Positions 60,231-64,000 of a stretch of 64,000 nucleotides of DNA are shown here, piece after piece. The number at the start of each line of letters is the position of its first letter. Position 1 is the stretch's first letter. Position numbers and translations under genes: made by a program. A model generated the notes under the pieces. It saw only the letters and a program-made list of their open reading frames with translations, was not told where the DNA came from and did not search any database. This DNA comes from Luteimonas sp. S4-F44 (GTDB lineage Bacteria > Pseudomonadota > Gammaproteobacteria > Xanthomonadales > Xanthomonadaceae): NCBI RefSeq assembly GCF_022637415.1, contig NZ_CP093340.1:930001-994000 (forward strand), written 5' to 3'.

Positions 60231-61421
60231 TCACTCCGGCTCGATGCCGGTGTAGCGCGCACGGGGCCGGATCAGCCGGCCCAGCGCCTGCTGCTCCAGC
60301 GCGTGCGCCAGCCAGCCCGACAGCCGCCCGGCGGCGAACATCGCCAATGCCGGGGTCGCCGGCAGGTCGTGGACGAAGCAGATCGCCGCCAGCATGCCGT
60401 CGATGTTGGGCGGTCGACCGCTGGTCTCGGCGGCCGCGGCGATGACCGCCTCGACCTGGCGCATCCGCGGCGTGTCGCCGCGCGTGGCGCGCAGCCGCGC
60501 GAGCACATGCGCCGCGCGCGGGTCGCCGTCGGGATACAGCACATGATGGAAGCCGGGCAGGTCGTCGCCGCGCTGCCAGCGCTCGGCGATGTAGGCGGCC
60601 GGCGAGGGCGCATCGCAGGCTTCGCGGATCAACGCATGCGCGCGCGCAGTCGCGCCGCCGTGGCGCGGCCCCGACAAGGCCGCCAAGCCCGCGCAGACCG
60701 TCGCGTGCAGGTGCGCACCGGTGGACGCAACCACGCGCGCGGCGAAGGCCGAGACATTGAGCTCGTGATCGGCGCACAGCACCAGGGCGGTCCGGACCAG
60801 ATCCGCGAAGACCGCATCGCCCGGACACCAGGCCTCGGCGAGCACCCCGTGGACGGGCCGCGCATCGGGCTGGCCTGCGACCAGCAGCGCCGCGTTCTGC
60901 CGCAGTAGGGTCGCCGCGATGCCGCGTTTGGCGGCCGGTGCTGCGCTCAGCGAATGCCGCAGGTCGGGCGCGAGCAGCGGCAGGACCGCCATCGCGCGCT
61001 CGATCGGCGGCAGCGTGGCATCGCCGGCAATCGCCTCGACCCGTGCCGGCCACGGGGCGACGGCGGCATCGAACGGATCGCTGTCGCCGCAGTCCCAGAG
61101 CAGCCGCGCCGTGTCCTCGAGCGTCGCCCCGGCCTCGACCATCGCCACGGCCGAATGCCCGCGGTAATAGGGGCTGTCGGGCCGGATCAGCGAGATCCGC
61201 GTCTCCATTACCGGCAGGCCGCGGTCCAGGCTCTGCGCTGCGCCGCGGGCCGCGCCGCGTCCAGCACGCTTGCGCTGGCCCAGCCGCTCGATGTCCTGGC
61301 GCAGATAGACGCGACTGCGGTGGTCGGGGCCGGGCCGCGAGGCCAGCAGCCCGCGGCTGACGTAGGCATAGAGTGTTGCGGGGCTGATGCCGAGCGCCGC
61401 GCAGGCCTCGGCGGCGGACAT
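60231..61421 (-). CDS. Helix-turn-helix / citrate synthase fusion protein
   Basis: 396 residues. Residues 1 to about 50 are a MerR/excisionase-type HTH (SAAEACAALGISPATLYAYVSRG, with RSRVYLRQDIERL as wing). Residues about 75-396 are a citrate-synthase domain that retains the catalytic set: His254 (GPRHGGA), His293 (GFHHVLYPDGDPRA) and Asp341 (NIDGML), plus His219 and a C-terminal RPRARYTG. It is divergent from prpB. I infer a regulator of the prp genes or a bifunctional enzyme. In-frame GTG (61445) and TTG (61478) starts exist, but ATG 61421 has GAAGG upstream. Confidence 0.82.
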   Translation of the reverse strand: MSAAEACAALGISPATLYAYVSRGLLASRPGPDHRSRVYLRQDIERLGQRKRAGRGAARGAAQSLDRGLPVMETRISLIRPDSPYYRGHSAVAMVEAGATLEDTARLLWDCGDSDPFDAAVAPWPARVEAIAGDATLPPIERAMAVLPLLAPDLRHSLSAAPAAKRGIAATLLRQNAALLVAGQPDARPVHGVLAEAWCPGDAVFADLVRTALVLCADHELNVSAFAARVVASTGAHLHATVCAGLAALSGPRHGGATARAHALIREACDAPSPAAYIAERWQRGDDLPGFHHVLYPDGDPRAAHVLARLRATRGDTPRMRQVEAVIAAAAETSGRPPNIDGMLAAICFVHDLPATPALAMFAAGRLSGWLAHALEQQALGRLIRPRARYTGIEPE

Positions 61422-61461
61422 CAGGTCGCCTTCGTTCGCATTCACTGTGAATTCCGATGTG

Positions 61462-61488
61462 TTGATTGATTCGATCAAGATTGATCAA
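61462..61488. promoter_or_regulatory. TTGAT/ATCAA operator-like cluster in the prpB divergent region
   Basis: Within 27 bases are TTGAT (61462-61466), the 13-base palindrome TTGAT-TCG-ATCAA (61466-61478) and the 8-base palindrome TTGATCAA (61481-61488). The stretch is far more AT-rich than its surroundings. It sits 62 bases before prpB and 41 bases before the start of the divergent HTH/citrate synthase gene, the place for a shared operator. The binding protein is inferred to be that HTH protein. No clear -10/-35 pair was found. Confidence 0.6.
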
Positions 61489-61549
61489 CCAGTCGCAGAG
61501 TGCCAGATTGTGCGTCATCGCGGTACACCGCAGTCCCGGAGTCGCATCG

Positions 61550-62437
61550 ATGAGCCCCCTGTCCGCTGGCGCCCGGTTCCGCGCCGCCCTGTCCGCCGAA
61601 TCGCCGTTGCAGGTGATCGGCGCGATCAACGCCAACCACGCGCTGCTCGCCAAGCGCGCCGGGTTCCAGGCGATCTACCTGTCGGGCGGCGGCGTCGCCG
61701 CGGGCTCGCTCGGCCTGCCGGACCTGGGCATCAACACGCTCGAAGACGTGCTGATCGACGTGCGCCGGATCACCGACGTCTGCGACCTGCCGTTGCTGGT
61801 CGACATCGACACCGGCTTCGGGCCGAGCGCCTTCAACATCGAACGCACGGTCAAGTCGCTGATCAAGGCGGGCGCTGCGGCCTGCCATATCGAGGATCAG
61901 GTCGGTGCCAAGCGCTGCGGCCATCGGCCGGGCAAGGAGATCGTGTCGCAGAGTGAGATGGTCGACCGGGTCAAGGCGGCGGCCGATGCCAAGACCGATC
62001 CCGATTTCTTCCTGATCGCGCGCACCGATGCGATCCAGGTCGACGGCGTGGAGGCCGCGATCGAACGCGCGATCGCCTGCGTCGAGGCCGGCGCCGACGG
62101 CATCTTCGCCGAGGCGGCCTACGATCTGGAGACCTACCACCGGTTCGTCGATGCGGTGAAGGTGCCGGTGCTGGCCAACATCACCGAGTTCGGCAAGACG
62201 CCGCTGTTCACCCGCGACGAGCTGGCCTCGGCAGGCGTTGCGATCCAGTTGTTCCCGCTATCGGCGTTCCGCGCCGCCAACAAGGCCGCCGAGCTTGTCT
62301 ATACCGCGGTGCGCCGCGACGGCCACCAGCAACACGTCGTCGATGCGATGCAGACCCGCGAGGAACTCTACGAGCGCATCGGCTACCACGCCTTCGAGCA
62401 GCGGCTGGACGCGCTGTTCGCATCCAACAAGCAGTAA
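61550..62437 (+). CDS. prpB: 2-methylisocitrate lyase
   Basis: 295-residue lyase that splits 2-methylisocitrate into pyruvate and succinate. KRCGH (121-125) holds the catalytic Cys123, and DIDTGFG is the metal-binding region of the ICL/PEP-mutase superfamily. GGAG precedes the ATG at 61550; the frame is open upstream. prpC follows 33 bases on. Confidence 0.95.
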   Translation: MSPLSAGARFRAALSAESPLQVIGAINANHALLAKRAGFQAIYLSGGGVAAGSLGLPDLGINTLEDVLIDVRRITDVCDLPLLVDIDTGFGPSAFNIERTVKSLIKAGAAACHIEDQVGAKRCGHRPGKEIVSQSEMVDRVKAAADAKTDPDFFLIARTDAIQVDGVEAAIERAIACVEAGADGIFAEAAYDLETYHRFVDAVKVPVLANITEFGKTPLFTRDELASAGVAIQLFPLSAFRAANKAAELVYTAVRRDGHQQHVVDAMQTREELYERIGYHAFEQRLDALFASNKQ

Positions 62438-62470
62438 GCGATCCATCCAGGCATTCACCGGAGATCCCAG

Positions 62471-63634
62471 ATGAGCGAGACCACCGCTACCACCGCCCCC
62501 GGCTTCAAGCCGAAGAAGTCCGTCGCGCTGAGCGGCACTGCCGCCGGCAACACCGCGCTGTGCACGGTCGGCCGCAGCGGCAACGACCTGCACTACCGCG
62601 GCTACGACATCCTCGACCTCGCGCGTACCAGCGAGTTCGAAGAGATCGCCTATCTGCTGGTCCACGGCAAGCTGCCCAACGAGGCCGAGTTGCGCGGCTA
62701 CAAGGCCAAGCTCAAGTCGCTGCGCGGCCTGCCGGCGGCGGTCAAGGCGGCGCTGGAAGAACTGCCGCCGTCGGCGCATCCGATGGACGTCATGCGCACT
62801 GGCGTGTCGGTGCTCGGTTGCGTGCTGCCGGAAAAGGACGACCACAACCATCCGGGTGCGCGCGACATCGCCGACAAGCTGATGGCCAGCCTCGGCTCGA
62901 TGCTGCTGTACTGGTACCACTGGAGCCACAACGGTCGGGTCATCGACGTGGAGACCGACGACGACTCGATCGGCGGGCATTTCCTGCACCTGCTGCACGG
63001 CGTCCCGCCGCGCGAGTCGTGGGTCCGGGCGATGCACACCTCGCTGATCCTTTACGCCGAGCACGAGTTCAATGCCTCGACGTTCGCCAGCCGCGTGATC
63101 GCGGGCACCGGCAGCGACCTGTATTCGTGCATTGCTGGCGGCATCGGCGCGCTGCGCGGGCCCAAGCACGGCGGCGCCAACGAGGTCGCCTTCGAAGTGC
63201 AGAAGCGCTACGACACGCCCGACGAGGCGGAGGCCGACATTCGGGCGCGTGTGGAGAAGAAGGAAGTGATCATCGGCTTCGGCCACCCGGTCTATACCGT
63301 CAGCGATCCGCGCAACGAGGTCATCAAGGAGGTCGCGCGGGAACTGTCCGACGAGGTCGGCAGTCGCAAGATGTACGACATCGCCGAGCGCCTGGAGGCG
63401 GTGATGTGGGACATCAAGAAGATGTTCCCCAACCTCGACTGGTTCAGCGCGGTGAGCTACCACATGATGGGCGTGCCGACGGCGATGTTCACCCCGCTGT
63501 TTGTCATCGCGCGCACCGCGGGTTGGAGCGCGCACGTCATCGAGCAGCGCATCGACGGAAAGATCATCCGCCCCAGTGCGCACTACACCGGTCCGGAGGA
63601 CCAGCCGTTCGTGCCGCTCGCCGAGCGTAAGTAA
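62471..63634 (+). CDS. prpC: 2-methylcitrate synthase
   Basis: 387-residue synthase joining propionyl-CoA and oxaloacetate. His233 (PKHGGAN), His272 (GFGHPVY) and Asp323 (NLDWFS) are the catalytic residues, with His198 in the substrate site. Sequence and context identify PrpC rather than GltA. It is the catalytic counterpart of the HTH fusion encoded upstream. A repeat-filled spacer follows. Confidence 0.95.
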   Translation: MSETTATTAPGFKPKKSVALSGTAAGNTALCTVGRSGNDLHYRGYDILDLARTSEFEEIAYLLVHGKLPNEAELRGYKAKLKSLRGLPAAVKAALEELPPSAHPMDVMRTGVSVLGCVLPEKDDHNHPGARDIADKLMASLGSMLLYWYHWSHNGRVIDVETDDDSIGGHFLHLLHGVPPRESWVRAMHTSLILYAEHEFNASTFASRVIAGTGSDLYSCIAGGIGALRGPKHGGANEVAFEVQKRYDTPDEAEADIRARVEKKEVIIGFGHPVYTVSDPRNEVIKEVARELSDEVGSRKMYDIAERLEAVMWDIKKMFPNLDWFSAVSYHMMGVPTAMFTPLFVIARTAGWSAHVIEQRIDGKIIRPSAHYTGPEDQPFVPLAERK

Positions 63635-63645
63635 ACGCAGATCTT

Positions 63646-63753
63646 CTTCTCCCGCTCGCGGGAGAAGCGGACGCGTCGCCGCGGAGGCGGGCGCGTGGTC
63701 CGCCTGGGGTGCGCCCCATCCGCCTTCGGCCCCTTCCCCGCAAGCGGGGGAGG
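63646..63753. repeat. Pair of REP-like palindromes between prpC and acnD
   Basis: CTTCTCCCGC-TC-GCGGGAGAAG (63646-63667, 10-bp arms) and CCTTCCCCGC-AA-GCGGGGGAGG (63732-63753, one T-G pair) flank a 64-base GC-rich middle. They look like the dispersed GC-rich palindromes of xanthomonads. The 152-base spacer has no gene and interrupts an operon. Confidence 0.65.
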
Positions 63754-63786
63754 GACTGCCACTGTCCTTCTTCGAAGTAGCCAGCC

Positions 63787-64000
63787 ATGAACAGCCAGCA
63801 CCGCAAGCCCCTTCCCGGTACCGACCTCGACTGGTTCGACGCGCGCGAGGCGGTCGAGGCGTTGTCGCCCGGCGCCTTCGATCGCATGTCCTACACGGCT
63901 CGGGTGCATGCCGAGAACCTCGTGCGGCGCTGCGATCCGGCGCTGCTCGACGATGCGCTGCGGCAGCTGATCGAGTTGCGTCGCGACCTCGACTTCCCGT
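63787..64000 (+). CDS. acnD: 2-methylcitrate dehydratase AcnD (partial, cut at right edge)
   Basis: The first 71 codons only. The opening NSQHRKPLPGTDLDWFD and TARVHAENLVRRCDP match the N-terminus of the Fe/S-dependent AcnD as I remember it. AcnD dehydrates 2-methylcitrate and usually works with PrpF. Start ATG 63787; the gene runs on past 64000. The [4Fe-4S] cysteines would lie outside the window. Confidence 0.88.
   Translation, partial: MNSQHRKPLPGTDLDWFDAREAVEALSPGAFDRMSYTARVHAENLVRRCDPALLDDALRQLIELRRDLDFP

Noticed and set aside
63646..63753. CRISPR-like repeats near the right edge
   Set aside because: There are only two palindromes of different sequence, with no unique regular spacers; they fit REP elements better.

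Overview
The window is about 64 kb of high-GC, densely coding chromosomal DNA from a gammaproteobacterium, most likely a Lysobacterales (Xanthomonadaceae) member of the Luteimonas/Lysobacter/Xanthomonas type. This placement is inferred from the gene order ispE - tRNA-Gln - prs - rplY - pth - ychF - tRNA-Tyr/Gly/Thr - tuf - tRNA-Trp - secE - nusG, from the missing rpmJ between secY and rpsM, from the class II DAHP synthase, and from an AcnD-type methylcitrate operon. I see no insertion sequence, prophage, CRISPR array or rRNA gene.

Positions 1-15,460 are envelope and housekeeping genes. They begin with a DUF2066 protein, an AI-2E family permease and the DnaA inactivator Hda, then moaB and a small exported Cys-rich protein. 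prfA and hemA lie on the minus strand, divergent from a TPR protein, lolB and ispE that are joined by stop/start overlaps. After tRNA-Gln come prs, rplY, pth and ychF, an exported isoaspartyl peptidase, and a three-tRNA cluster with its own promoter and terminator.

Positions 15,500-49,000 are the transcription/translation supercluster: tuf, tRNA-Trp, secE-nusG, rplKA, rplJL, rpoBC, the str operon (rpsL, rpsG, fusA, second tuf), and the S10, spc and alpha operons through rpoA and rplQ. The coding content is canonical. The interest is in the spacers, which hold good sigma-70-type promoters (upstream of rplK, rpsL, rpsJ, the tRNA cluster and rpsM), an L10-leader-like RNA, a probable S10 leader attenuator with a GCAA loop, a compound stem-loop between rplL and rpoB, and unusually wide spacers inside spc and alpha.

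Positions 49,000-58,100 hold dsbB, a class II DAHP synthase, a minus-strand overlapping set (typA, thpR, a DUF2127 membrane protein), a cyclophilin, a lipoprotein with an LprI-like tail, an aminotransferase and malate dehydrogenase.

Positions 58,100-64,000 are a propionate module. prpE activates propionate; prpB, prpC and the truncated acnD run the 2-methylcitrate cycle. Divergent from prpB is a gene for a helix-turn-helix domain fused to a citrate-synthase domain that keeps the catalytic residues. The spacer between the two contains a dense group of TTGAT/ATCAA half-sites. This possible enzyme-derived regulator is the most interesting biology I see in the window.
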